Assembly (NCBI RefSeq): GCF_027744825.2
Contig: NC_071334.1
Coordinates: forward strand, 56,360,937-56,424,936
DNA from: Synchiropus splendidus
Lineage: Eukaryota > Chordata > Actinopteri > Syngnathiformes > Callionymidae
Length of the DNA: 64,000 nucleotides
Direction of reading: 5' to 3'
Both the position numbers and the translations under genes were made by a program. The first letter of the stretch is position 1. Each line of letters starts with the position of its first letter. Positions 12,686 to 24,200 of this stretch are shown here, piece after piece. The notes beneath the pieces were generated by a model. The model saw nothing but the letters and a program-made list of their open reading frames with translations. It did not search any database and had not been told where the DNA came from.

Positions 12686-12774
12686 CTTGTGATATCTCAG
12701 GTTAAAAAAAAATGAAGTCATGCATGCCACATTCAAAAAAATAAACACATGCATGTCACTTCCAGGGCTCCGTA
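12139..12774. mobile_element. fold-back (palindromic) element with 6-bp target duplication
   Basis: The left terminus (from 12139, TACAGAGCCCTGGAAGTGAC) and the reverse complement of the right terminus (to 12774) agree with one mismatch over more than 30 bases, then more loosely for about 65. GAAACT flanks both ends (12133-12138, 12775-12780). A second inner inverted pair (about 12283-12312 and 12520-12546, sharing caattgtaaatgt) and many tatctcgagata-like words make most of the 636 bp self-complementary. It encodes nothing. A 6-bp duplication excludes the TA-type families and differs from the usual 8 bp of hAT. Confidence 0.7.
12599..12683. repeat. (AT)n microsatellite followed by poly(T)
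   Basis: About 55 bases of perfect AT dinucleotide run into about 30 consecutive T, inside the right arm of the fold-back element. Confidence 0.95.
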
Positions 12775-12884
12775 GAAACTGAAAACAGATGGAAAAAAAA
12801 TTGAAGGTGATAAAGCGAAGTCCAGTAATACACTGTGTTTGTAGACTGATCATCTAACACATACATGGTTTACACTGGTTTCAG

Positions 12885-13253
12885 TCATCCACCCCTGGAT
12901 ATCACTGATGCTTCTAGCTGAGGTTGCAGTGAATTTGGTGCACCACAACGTAGGCACTGACGGCTGGCTGCAGTCAAAATGTTTGTGGCGTCAGCAAAAA
13001 CTGGGAAAGTATTGTTCTGCTCAAATGAATGGCCCTGATTTGTTGGTGCTCCTTCCATGCATGGCACCATAGCACATATCACAGCACGAGTATAGAAGTG
13101 GGCCCGATGTGTTTGGTTGTGAGCCAGATGAAGTGATGAGCTTGACAGTGATGTCTCACCACAACTCAGTAGTGAGCTTTATGGACTTGGCCTGAACCCA
13201 AAGTCAGCTGCATTACCACTCTGCGCTGTATTACATACAGCCAGACGGACTGA

Positions 13254-13351
<98 letters not shown>

Positions 13352-14582
13352 ATATGTATATGTGTGTGTGTTCTATTTTTTTATTCAAAAAGAAAGAAAT
13401 AAATAAGGTCCACACAAAATCACAGTGATGGGTGAAATATATTACTGTATTCAGTGCTTCTAAATATTATATTGGACAGCTGAAATTAAACCACGGAAAA
13501 TGTAAGAGGAGACACTGAAAGCCCTTTGAGAGAGCTCCATCCCAAGGAGGGATCATATTGTTATATCGGATTGTGGAGATTAGACACTATTATGATTCAA
13601 TTTTGTTGTCATCTTGTGCCCAATTTGGTGCTGGGAGTATTGTCGCACTTCTGTGAATTTTTGGACCCGCACCTATCGCAGTGGGGATTTCTAACACAAG
13701 AAGGGAAGTGAGAACAAAACACATTGATGTGTTATAGGACACGTGATAAAGAGACTTGGGCATCATTAGTTCACAGATTTAAGAGGCAAAATGAGCACTT
13801 GTGTTGAAGAGGAAGCATCTGGGCAGAGCCAGGACACAGTGGAAAGACTTCAGGGTATTTTTCAGGGTAACACAGTGGGGCTTTCATATGCACTGGTAAA
13901 GTAGACTTTTGCATCCTGTGAAAGTCGCCTTCTGTGTTGCATGTTGACTAATTCAGCTTTCAATTGAAGCATGTTAAAGGCCCATTTTTACTCCATTTAG
14001 ACACCCATGCGTCAACATGCAACATCGAAGATTGCCTTTAGTGAATGGCATAGGATTCAAAAGTTCACCTTCCGAGTGTCACTATTATACCATTGGACTT
14101 AGGATGGGTGGTATTTTGCTCAAAGAGATGATGAAACGACTGCAGTGTCGTTCAACACAATAAAATGATGGGCAGTTACTGAAGCAGCAATGATACGTGT
14201 TGCCTCATCACTCCTCGATTTGCAAGCTGATACTCAACTTGACAAAACACTGTGAAATGTTAATATTTTTGGCCACATCACCGAAAGGTGGGAAGAAAGT
14301 GGGTTTCATTAAACACTGGAGCAGAGCTGGACTTCTTATGCGTTCAGCTGTTGGTGGGTGAATGGGTGGAATAAGTTTTGTACTATTGTGCAACAGGTAT
14401 ACATTTCATTTTTTTTATTCTTTAAGTGGAAAATAGATGCATAATGGGATATTGTTTGCTTCACTCAATAATTCAATATAGCACTGAAATAACTGGAGAC
14501 AGTGATCTTAACATGTTCCCTGAAGTACTAGGAGCAACAGACTTTTGCCATTGAAGGTGGTGTGAATGTCTTTAGGACTTGT
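12885..14582. other. no gene recognised
   Basis: Apart from the compound microsatellite the stretch holds only short ORFs without domains or paired splice sites. Confidence 0.5.
13255..13372. repeat. compound (TA)n(CA)n(TA)n(TG)n microsatellite
   Basis: Alternating TA blocks are separated by a short CA block and followed by TG blocks. The whole tract is self-complementary. Spurious ORFs of alternating Ile and Tyr through it are not genes. Confidence 0.95.
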
Positions 14583-14990
14583 TCAGAATCAGGATCAGAA
14601 TCGGAATCAGCTTTATTGTCAGTGGCAATATCCCACCAACTAGAAGAGTGGTCCCGTACATCGTGCAATAATGAACAAAAATAAACAATAATAATACGAG
14701 TCATTACAAAATAAATAAACAACAAGGGCCGTTCACAAATTGATCAGTCTGACGTCCAAGGGGAAGAAGCTGTTCCTGTGACGGGAGGTTCTGGTCTGGA
14801 TCAACCGTAGCTTCCTACCAGAGGGAAGAGGGACAAACAGTCCATGACCAGGGTGAGAAGGGTCGGCTCTGATCCGTCTCTGGGTCCTGGAGACAAACAG
14901 GTCCTGAAGAGGTGGCAGGCTGCAACCGATCACCTTCTCAGCAGAACGCACAATGCACTGCGCTTGTGTGGCGTATCTGGTGACATTTCC
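14583..14990 (-). mobile_element. 3' end of a non-LTR retrotransposon (L2/CR1/Rex1-like)
   Basis: The block starts on its low-coordinate side with a tandem array of the form agaatcaggatcagaatcgg followed by agctttattg. On the minus strand this is an AATAAA-bearing LINE 3' terminus ending in GATTCN repeats. The rest (GGGGAAGAAGCTGTTCCTGT-type text) matches, as I remember it, the recurrent 3' part of fish LINEs. It is strongly 5'-truncated with no ORF. The clade is uncertain. Confidence 0.55.
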
Positions 14991-17310
14991 AGGTTGTTCA
15001 CCACCTCTCATCCAATAAAGCAGTATCAGTTCGAACTGAACATTGGTCAAGATTTCTGTTAAGAAATTAACCAGCAGCCATTGACAATAGGCCAATAGAT
15101 AAACTGGTCCTATGTCAACTGCTGCATATTTCTCTTTCAAAAACCATTGTATTCAGTGTGATAAACTGTTAAAATGTTTGACGAACCATTCATCTACAAA
15201 AATGCATTATTTTATTGGATCTCTGTGGATGAAAAGAACAAGATGAATTGGCAGAGGACGATGTGTCCTTCGCAAATTTCAATGGATTAAATTAACGGAT
15301 ATGGCATTTTATTCAAACATGAGTCCACTCGAGTGACCTAACAGAAAAAAACTCTATATAGTTGTTTGCATGCATTATTTGTTTACACGTATTGGGCTTC
15401 ACTTCAGAAGCACGTTCTCAAGGCAATTTATTCATGAAATGCTGTTATTTAAAGGTAAACACTTTCTTTTGAACACAGTTTGTCATTTCTGTTTCTTTTC
15501 TGTGTTCATTGTCTCACGGAGGACGAACATTAAATGATTTTGAATGCCGTTAAAAACAAAGAGTAGCGAGGACTCCTCGGGGCACAAAAGACAGTGGCAC
15601 GTCGGTGAAAAAAAAAAAAAAAAGAAAAACGCGTCATATTTTCAGACAGACAGCTGGAGTTTAAGTGATGTCTGTCTCAGGGGCGAAAAGAAATATAAAC
15701 TTTAGAGAGCAATTGTTCAAAAACTATGGCATGAACTGAAACGCATTTTTTTGTTTGTTTGTTTTTTCATAAATTAATGTAGAGGGTTTCAAAATTTCTG
15801 CTGCTCATTTACATATATGTCATTGGAGTATTTAGAGATATGATATGAGTGATAAAAGATATGTGTGTAAAAGCTCGCGCTATGGTTGCATCTCATGACC
15901 TCATTATGATAAGGGGAAGATTATGCAAACTTTACTCAAATATCACCCTCTCTGGCTGAATTTGAATTCACTGAATAGTAAGTAATGTTATTTAAAACAG
16001 TCAAAAGAAGCCTTTATTTCCCTTTCACTTCCTATTCCACAACCCAACCAAAAATTCTTTCATCCAGAACGTGCTGTTCTTGAAGATGGATGACCTCCGT
16101 CGCAAAAAACTGCCAAACCCCTTTCTGAGGGATGTCCGAGACCCCACCAGTTCCACTTGAAAAAATAAAATAAAATCACCCTGAACTTTGTATATCAGCT
16201 CTAAACCGCCTCGATGTCTGCCACGAAAATCCATCATCCCTCTTCAACTGTGCCTCTGTGGCTGTCTGATCAATGATAGCACTAATAATAAGTGCCTGTG
16301 TCATCATCAGAGCTGACTCAGCCAGGGGGCTGCTGACTGCAGATTGCCTCGGCAGATTAGAGATCTCTTAGCAAACCTATTTACGAACTTTCAAACCCCT
16401 CTGGCTTCCCATCACTTTGTTTGCCCACAAAAAAAAAAAACACACACACACATCGAGGACGTTATAACCTTTATCAAAGTTGGAAATTACTTCTTCATGT
16501 ATATTCCTCTGGAGGCACTTGATAAAACTAGAGTTCTATTCATGGGAAAATAAAGTTTTAGGGCCCTGGTGGAATGTTTCCGTCCATTTTCTCACTGAGA
16601 GCACCATTCATCATTTCGCCCGTGCACACCCACATGACATCCATGACACTTAGTTAAAGGTTAGTCTGTGAAACAGTGACTTAAATTTCCTTTTTATCAG
16701 CATTGAATATTCCAGACCACACTTGCCTTTGGAGGGAATTTAGCAGTTCACACGCTCAAGATCAGGGGTGGGCCATCCATTTCCAACAGGACCACATTAT
16801 ACACCAGGGCACTCAAACTTGCTGTTAAAAAGGTTTACTGTTAGGGATGAATATCCAGTTGTTTCTTCATAATAATGTTTATCATGAAAGAGGAGAAAAG
16901 AAAAGGATGCATTCTTGGGATGATTCAAAATAGAATATCTGAATGCAGTCAAAGGTGGTAAATTATCAACCACTTCTTCATATCAGTATGGAAATGAAAA
17001 CAGACAGAGAAGCTGTAATATATTGAAATCTGAATATGAAAACAGTCAAGTAGTGAATAACTGAATATAATGCCTTGATATATCTGGATGAGGAGGAAAC
17101 AGCAAGGAAGAAATGGCTGCATTTTGGAGGTTTTCCGGATTATCAAATGGATCAACCAAAATGCTCATACTGTTGCCAGATGCTTCACTGTGTTGTACAC
17201 TTGAAGTAAAGTAATTCAACTTCCCGTGAATCCAGCATGTACAATATGTAGGCATTGTATATTCATATTTCCGATGTGGAATAACACACCAAGGAGGACG
17301 ATTGCATTTA
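14991..17310. other. no gene recognised
   Basis: AT-rich sequence with short A runs and a small A12(CA)n tract near 16429-16452. A short motif around 16764 (caggggtgggccatc) resembles the terminus of a hAT-type MITE but has no partner nearby. No exon could be supported. Confidence 0.45.
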
Positions 17311-17971
17311 CAGTGGTACCTCGGTTTTCCAATGTCCCAGACTTTGAACAAATTGGAGTTAGAACAAAAATTTAGATATTTTTTTGCTTCGTATTTCGAA
17401 CGAAAATCCAGAACTCGAACACCCCCGAAAAAAGTCGGAAAAAACATAATGCGTGCGGACCGACCAGCTGACCCACTACATGCTTTGTTATTGTGTATAA
17501 CGCAGCCTCTGTAAGCAGACGTGTCCCGTACTGTTTTTTCTTCGTACTGAGGTGTAAAACCTTTCCTGTCTCCGCACTGGACCGTGGTAGAGTGTCACAG
17601 GGGAGGTGCTCGCTCTCCACACCTCCGAGGCTGGAGCGCGCACTCCAGGGTTTGATGTCCTGTTGTGGGCTGGAGCTGGGACAGGGATGAGGCGAGTCTG
17701 GGACAGAGCCTTACTTGGTTTATGACTTTGTCACAGCCAAACTGCACAGAAGCGCACATTCAGAGCTGGACATGCACCGGGCACCTCTTCACTTCTGGAG
17801 AGACGTCACTCACTCGACAACCCCTCCCACATGCAGCAGCCACACACATAGAGGAACGCATTGTTTCTTTTTTCATTCATTGTAATGAGAAAAATTGATT
17901 CAGATTTCGAAAAAATCGCTTCTCAAACCGCCGTCTGAAACGGATTGTGGTCGAGAACCGACAAACCACTT
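17311..17971 (+). mobile_element. pogo/Tc1-mariner-like MITE, copy 1
   Basis: It begins CAGTGGTACCTCGG at 17311 after a TA (17309-17310) and ends in a degraded inverted copy (tcgagaaccgacaaaccac) at 17971 before TA (17972-17973). The 661-bp interior matches the reverse complement of the element at 45538-46234 over most of its length, including a shared ORF of about 65 codons that is not a transposase. TA duplication and CAGTGG termini fit the Tc1/mariner-pogo group. The right terminus is more degraded than the left. Confidence 0.75.
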
Positions 17972-20939
17972 TATTTCTGCATTACCATTTCATGTCAGCG
18001 ACTGAGTGAACTGTATTTGTTGCGTCATAGAAGCGGGACGTGATGTACAGGAATCTGATTTCACCCAAGTATAACATTGGTCATCTTTATGTTATCTACA
18101 CGTTGGTGTATTCTAAACACTTTGCTTCTAAAAATGAACAAACCAGCATGCTGCTCTGTGCAAAAAGTTGAAAAAAAGATGTTGATTTATATGATTTATA
18201 CTTCCTTAATGTAAAATTTCAATGCCAATTCAGGTGTGCTTATATGGGAGTATGCGTTGCTTGGGGGAGGTCTTTTCTATGCCTATTTTTAAATGTGTAA
18301 ATTGTGTTTGGTTCTTCGTAACCTTCAGTCACTCTCACAGTGACCAATGAGTTGATAGCAGTGTACAGTAGAGTCTTTTCTTTCTCTGGGGTAAAAGAAC
18401 CTTCAGAGAGGCCACCTCCACGATTTGTCAAGTGATGAGCATCGCAAGTGTTTCTATTGTTCAAATAAAAAAGGAAATGGTTGGTTTTCATAAACAAACT
18501 TTGCATTCCCTGAAACAAACATAGAATACCAATCCAAGCAATAGAGTTTCTTTTGTGTGGGTATCTTTTCATAACTCATAGCAAAACTAAGACTGGAGTT
18601 TTCCCCCCAAAGGCCCATCTTGACAGCACGACAGCAGGAGAAGGCCAGTTAATCACCTACTCCTGCGCCGTGGCCCATTACTGCACTCACTGAAAGCACT
18701 CATTAGAAAAAGAAGACCCATTTTATCCCTGGCCTGCTCTGCCATTACCTCTTCCATATTAATCATTCAAACCATGGTCCTCACTTGCCCCGCAAAACAA
18801 CCAAAGGCTTTCTTTTTTTTAGCTCAATTTGAACATTCGTGTTCCTCCAAAAGATGATCGGTCACAGACTACAACAGTACATGCAACGTTGGAGATGAAC
18901 ATAGGCTCCCAGCAGAAGCTTTGAATTACGGTTATAAGCCCTGTGAATCAAATTTTCTGTCAGTGTGGGCTGCGCGAAATAAAGGCTTTCAGAGCATTAT
19001 ACCTGAGCAGATACAAATGATTTATTATGATAATGTAAATCTCTCAAATTTCCCACACGGCACTAAGGTGTTTTTTCTGAACTGCCAACTACAATCTGCC
19101 TCTGCGAGGAGGGAGAAATGACGAGAGGGAATCTCATCTCTGGCAGTCCATTATCGGACCTGCTTTTCTCCCGGTGATTTCACCAGGAACCAACTAGTCC
19201 CGATAGGCAGAATGGAAAAGGAAAATGTCATATTCCGTCCTCCACTCTTTAATTCATGAGTCCTCTGCCTTATCAGTCCACGAGTGTCCTGACCTGTTTT
19301 ACTTTCTGCAGGCGTCCATTGTGTGTGCGGGTGTTCTTCTCCCTGAAGACTTCCCGTTTTTCCCTTTCCTAGCCGAGTTTCCCTTGATTCCCTGGAGGCG
19401 CCGATAACACCTCACATATACAGCGTTTGGCGGATGAGGGTGGATAAGGCTTTCACAATTTAGAATTGGCTTTTCCAAATTTGATTAGCAGTTCATGGTG
19501 TGCTTTGTCACCTTGGACTAAGGTGTATAAATTGGAGAGTGAGAGAGGGAGCGAGAGCAAGTAAGCCAAGTCTCAGTCATTTAACCAGTATTAAACTCAA
19601 ATTCTGTCTTTTTTTTTTCAGTCCACTGACGCTGAAAGGCTGTTGATCATAGTTTTAACTTTGTTTCATGCCTACAACGTTCTGCAGATGTGCGGTGAAG
19701 TCATTTGCTGCCGCCTGTCTGGTCCACCACAGCAGGAGCTCAACCGTGTTCATGTCAAAATGGACAACGGTGTCGAAAGCATGCGGACAGGTCAATGCAC
19801 GTCAGCTCCTTTGCACTGCTTCTTTTTAACTAACAAGTGTGCAGCTACATGGAGTTTGACCTGTGCAGCGCCAAGCTCTTCATGTGGGAGGTGTTCCTGA
19901 CAGCAGCTGAGGCGGGCTGATGGTTTCCTCCTGACCGTTCACAGCAGGCTGTGTTGAAGAGATGGGAGGGGCTTATGCACATTTTCTAATGTAAATAGCA
20001 GTACATCGGAATATAAACCGCACCCATTACATTTGAGAAGAAAACTTTGTACACACATAAGCTGCACTGGTCTGAATGCCGCAGGTGCAGCGGCGCAGTC
20101 CACATCGTAGAAAGGTGTAGCAATTTCCATGTAAAAGAGTTCTGTGTGACAGACATTCAAATCAGTAGGTTTGGTCCTCTTAGCGATGGTTAGAGCATCG
20201 CCAGGCTGTGCCTGCTTTGAAGGACAATGATGCAGAATTGTTGCGTGATAGTGGTGGTCAAAACAGTTCATTTTAGTGACTCAGTTCATTAACTCTCGTT
20301 CAGTAAAAAAAAACGAATCTTTTTCAGTTCAGTTGAGTTTACCAACATTTTACAAATAAAACAATGTGTCAAACATGGCATGCTGTTTTGACCAAATTTT
20401 GCAATTTTTCGGTTTGCAGACATATTGCAATGCAATTTATTGCTTGAATGAAGAAGTGGTTGGACATCATTGCATGGTATAAGTGTCCAACCAGCACAAC
20501 CTCAGAGCCTCTGATGTAGGCTCTACATCAGTCTAATGTCTAAACTGTAGTCTAAACCTTCTTGATTTAGCCTGGTGTTTGACACCATATGAACAAGTAA
20601 AAGGTCAGCAAAATATTACCACTGAGGGAAGAATGCGAATTAGGGTAATGTTAGATGATAAATAAAATAACTGAGGAAGATTATAAAAATGTTTGTTTTT
20701 TCACAACATAAGTATAACGTAAAACAAATGACTATCTCCAGCACATGGAACAGGTTCTGCAGCGTCCTCCTTGACACCCCACAGGAACAGGGTCTGAGAG
20801 ACACGGATGTTAGTGGTCACATCAGCAACAGGGTTTTAGCATAGAAAAAGTACCTGCAATGGGATCACCACACGTATTTTTGTGTGAGGTCTGGCGGGAC
20901 CTCAGCATTTGGCAGAGTGGAATCCATTTACAACATCCA
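17972..20939. other. no confident gene; a few weak signals
   Basis: No multi-exon gene is visible. An open segment at 19849-19919 (after gtgtgcag) reads YMEFDLCSAKLFMWEVFLTA and then a stop; it looks protein-like but stands alone. A stretch around 19990-20110 with aatataaaccgcaccc and a degraded second such motif resembles a common fish MITE arm. Both are low confidence. Confidence 0.3.
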
Positions 20940-21260
20940 GGTTTCATCAAGCACAGAAGGCAGCGGAGACGGTGAAGAATGTCTTAGCAGCAGTAGCACC
21001 TGTGAATTCAAGGAGGGGATGAAAGGTATGAGACCTTGAACTACATCAGACCTCGTAATAGAGATGCAGACATACCTGCCAAAGGCACAATTGACCCGCT
21101 CTCATGGTGGAAGAGACGTTCCTCAGTTAACAATAGGCTTTCTGTGGTGATGAAGGCCAGGCGGAGCATCGTGGCCACATCTGTACCATCAGAAAGATTT
21201 TTTTTCCAAGACTGGGCAGATCATCTCTGACCGGAGGAACAAGCTGAGTTCAACACGGGT
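20940..21260 (+). mobile_element. hAT transposase relic (C-terminal dimerisation region)
   Basis: The open segment 21036-21230 contains DPLSWWKRRSSV, a spacer, then RRSIVATSVPSERFF. This is the conserved hAT C-terminal pattern of a Trp pair followed by ATSxPSER. After the short ORF, downstream text continues the similarity briefly (PEEQAEFN). The BED finger and the catalytic core are missing and no terminal repeats were found, so it is a fossil fragment. Confidence 0.65.
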
Positions 21261-24200
21261 CAGTCAACTTGTTTTTGTAAACCTGCCAACCTGCCTTAAA
21301 CCTGACGGATTTGTATGTTCATTTTTGTAGTTCACCGTTCAAGTTTATGACCCAATGAAACAGTTTTGCATTCACAACTGTATGCTCTACTTATGTCAAA
21401 CAAAAACAAAAAATATATATATATATAAAATCCTGTGGAGGTAAGACATGGATCTTCATGATCTTTATCCTCAAACATGAGGCACTATGTTTCTAGTTCT
21501 CACCTGCTTCGTGAGGGACATATTGTCCCCAAAATGGCACAAATGCAAACCAATAGCAAACAGACCAAATGACCTTCCCAATGAATACGTGTCCTCCGTC
21601 GTAATTTGCTTCATCGTCATGCCGGAGAGGAACGCACCTTTAATTATTCTGAGCATAAACACAAAATACTAGTCTGTGATTGAAAATAAATGTAAGCGGA
21701 GTGGGTTAATTGCCCTGTGATTGAATCTATTCAAATGATAGAGGAGCAGTTAAAGTATAATTACAGAGAGGATGAGAGTGTGGATGGGCTTTTAGTTATC
21801 CCCATAAGTCATGCCATTGATCAGGGAGGACGTTCAAAGATGCTGGCTGCCCACAAAGAGGTGCCAGTGAATGATAGATCGAGGGCCAGTCGGATCACTC
21901 TGTATTGCTGTCAGATGCACTTTGCTATCAAAACTTAGTAACAGCAGATATTGTCATAACTTTTGGTCAATCGGATAATACATCACACCGCAAATATGGA
22001 TCCGTTGACAAAGAGGAACCATTCATCAGCTTATTTATGTTAGCGTAATTGAAGTTGTTGGTATGGATGCTGCAAGTGGGAGAATTCAACGTACTTTTTT
22101 GCCCCAGTACTGAAGTCATCTAAATTTCACATCATGTGGTGTATATACCGCAGGTGATGGAATTGAAATGCCCATGTGCCAACATGCCCCACTGGTGGAC
22201 ACAGATTGATGACAGAAAGTTCACTTTTCTCACCATGTTATTCCTTTTTTTGTTTTGGGTGGACAGTAGTTGTCAAGGTAGTTTTGAATATCTGAAGTTT
22301 TATAGTCTACTACTGTGTTTTTCAATGACACATGTCCTGTAGGAAACCCATTGGAATTTGTGAAAAATTGCTGCTACTGACACTCGGCTATTTTGGCATT
22401 TATTTATTTTGACTGTTGTAATTTCAACACAATCTCTTGAGCATGATTTTGAACAGTGATTGTTGATTATGATTGTTTATTATCCAAATTTTAAGCAAAC
22501 TTTGATGGTCTACAAGTGTCAATAAAGTGTTGAAGTGAGATGTCATGATAGCTGTTAGCTCTGTTAGCAGTCTTTGGCGCTGCAGGTCCGACAAGGAACG
22601 ATTCTGTCGTGAAGGTAGAGTCACAAAAGGACTAAAAACAACGACTAAAAACTCAAACTTGTTCATTGGACTGGCTTCTTCGCTGTGAGTATGTACTGCA
22701 AATGTTGCATCAGCACAGGTGCATAGTACATAGGAAGAATGTGACAGAATCCATCCGATCTCCTCGCGTTGGTAGATCGTCAACACTTTCGAATTGTTCA
22801 TGATTTAATGTCATCGTGTCGCTTACCCATATCTCCAGCCAAGTTGGTGAAATTGGGCCATTTCCCACCTGACAGTCTCAGTCTGGTTGAAAATCACTGT
22901 TCCATCCCCAGGCCTTGAGTGTGACTTGTGGTTTGGAGATGAAGGGTCAGAGATGAGGTGACCAGGTTTTCATTGGCAGTGTCAAGGATGTACTGAAGGA
23001 CAAATTAATATATCAGGAGGGCACTTCTGTAAGAGACGTGGAACATGTTGGAAGATGAATGTTGGTAAAAGTAAATACCGCACGCTCTGTCTCGGGGACA
23101 AAGTGCGTTGGGATCAAAAGTCTGACATTTGAACGCAAGCCAGTCGAGTTTTGTCCACGGACTTGATCCCCCTGGAGAGCTGCACCTTGTCTCTGGAAAA
23201 TCTTGGCGGGAGCTGAGCTTCTCGCCTCAGGCGACTCGGTGCTAGATGCCGGAAACTACGCGTACAGTGCGACTCCACACAAACATGATCAATGCCTGGA
23301 CAGCAAAGGGTCTGATCGCTGATCCCTGAACACTGAGTTGTGCTGCCGAAGCTGCAGAAGACTGGTGCTGGGGAATGGGAGAGCAGAGCAGCGGTTTCGC
23401 TATGTGTGTGGGTGTTTGATAACTCACACGTTTTCGCCTTTATTAGACTGATAAACATGTGATTTTAGTGTAGAGATTTATCTAAATAAATAATGTTGGG
23501 ATCTAACTGTTTTCACAGCTGTGATCCTGCAGCAGCGCAGCTGTCTGAATGAGGACAGCGAGGTGGAAAGACGTTGGTTTTTCTGAAGTTACTGATGATT
23601 GTCAGACTATTCATTGATCATTTTTGACGTCTGGATCTGAACTAAATCAAGACCCGTCATATTACACAGCTTCTCTCCGCTGTTTCCTTGGAAAATAAAC
23701 ATAATAACACTCTTTCACGTTCAGTTTTGGCTGCCATGGCAGAGGTTCATCATCAGTTAATATCTGAGGAGATGATAACTCATAGTGTGACTTTAGTGTC
23801 GCGTGGTTGATGACGACTTCCTTGAGACGTGTTTCGTCGTGGGTCACAAACCAGCTATTTTGCGCAGAGCGAGGAAAAAAATGACATCAACTCAGGACAT
23901 CCGAGTGTGGAAAAAGTGTGAAAAGCCCCCTAAAGACTATTAACACTCTTGTATAAAGTGTTTATATGAATTGGTGACCAGGCGATTCATCAGTTAGCTT
24001 GTCAGTCAGTGAGTTACTTTTGTGTATGTGTCATTTGCCGAGTGCCAATCCATCTTTTTTTTCTATTATTTGCATTAACTACACAGAATGGATGTGCACC
24101 GTGGGACAGATGAATTTTGAAATAGAGAACCAGAAGGCTGTGAGCTGAAGTAAAAAAGCAGGACAGTTTCCTCAGTTCAACTACGTTTTTTGAGCAGTGC

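Noticed and set aside
12590..13415. ORFs of repeated Ile-Tyr
   Set aside because: Translations of TA microsatellites.
23114..23458. 114-codon minus-strand ORF
   Set aside because: Moderately GC-rich chance ORF with no family resemblance or splice context.
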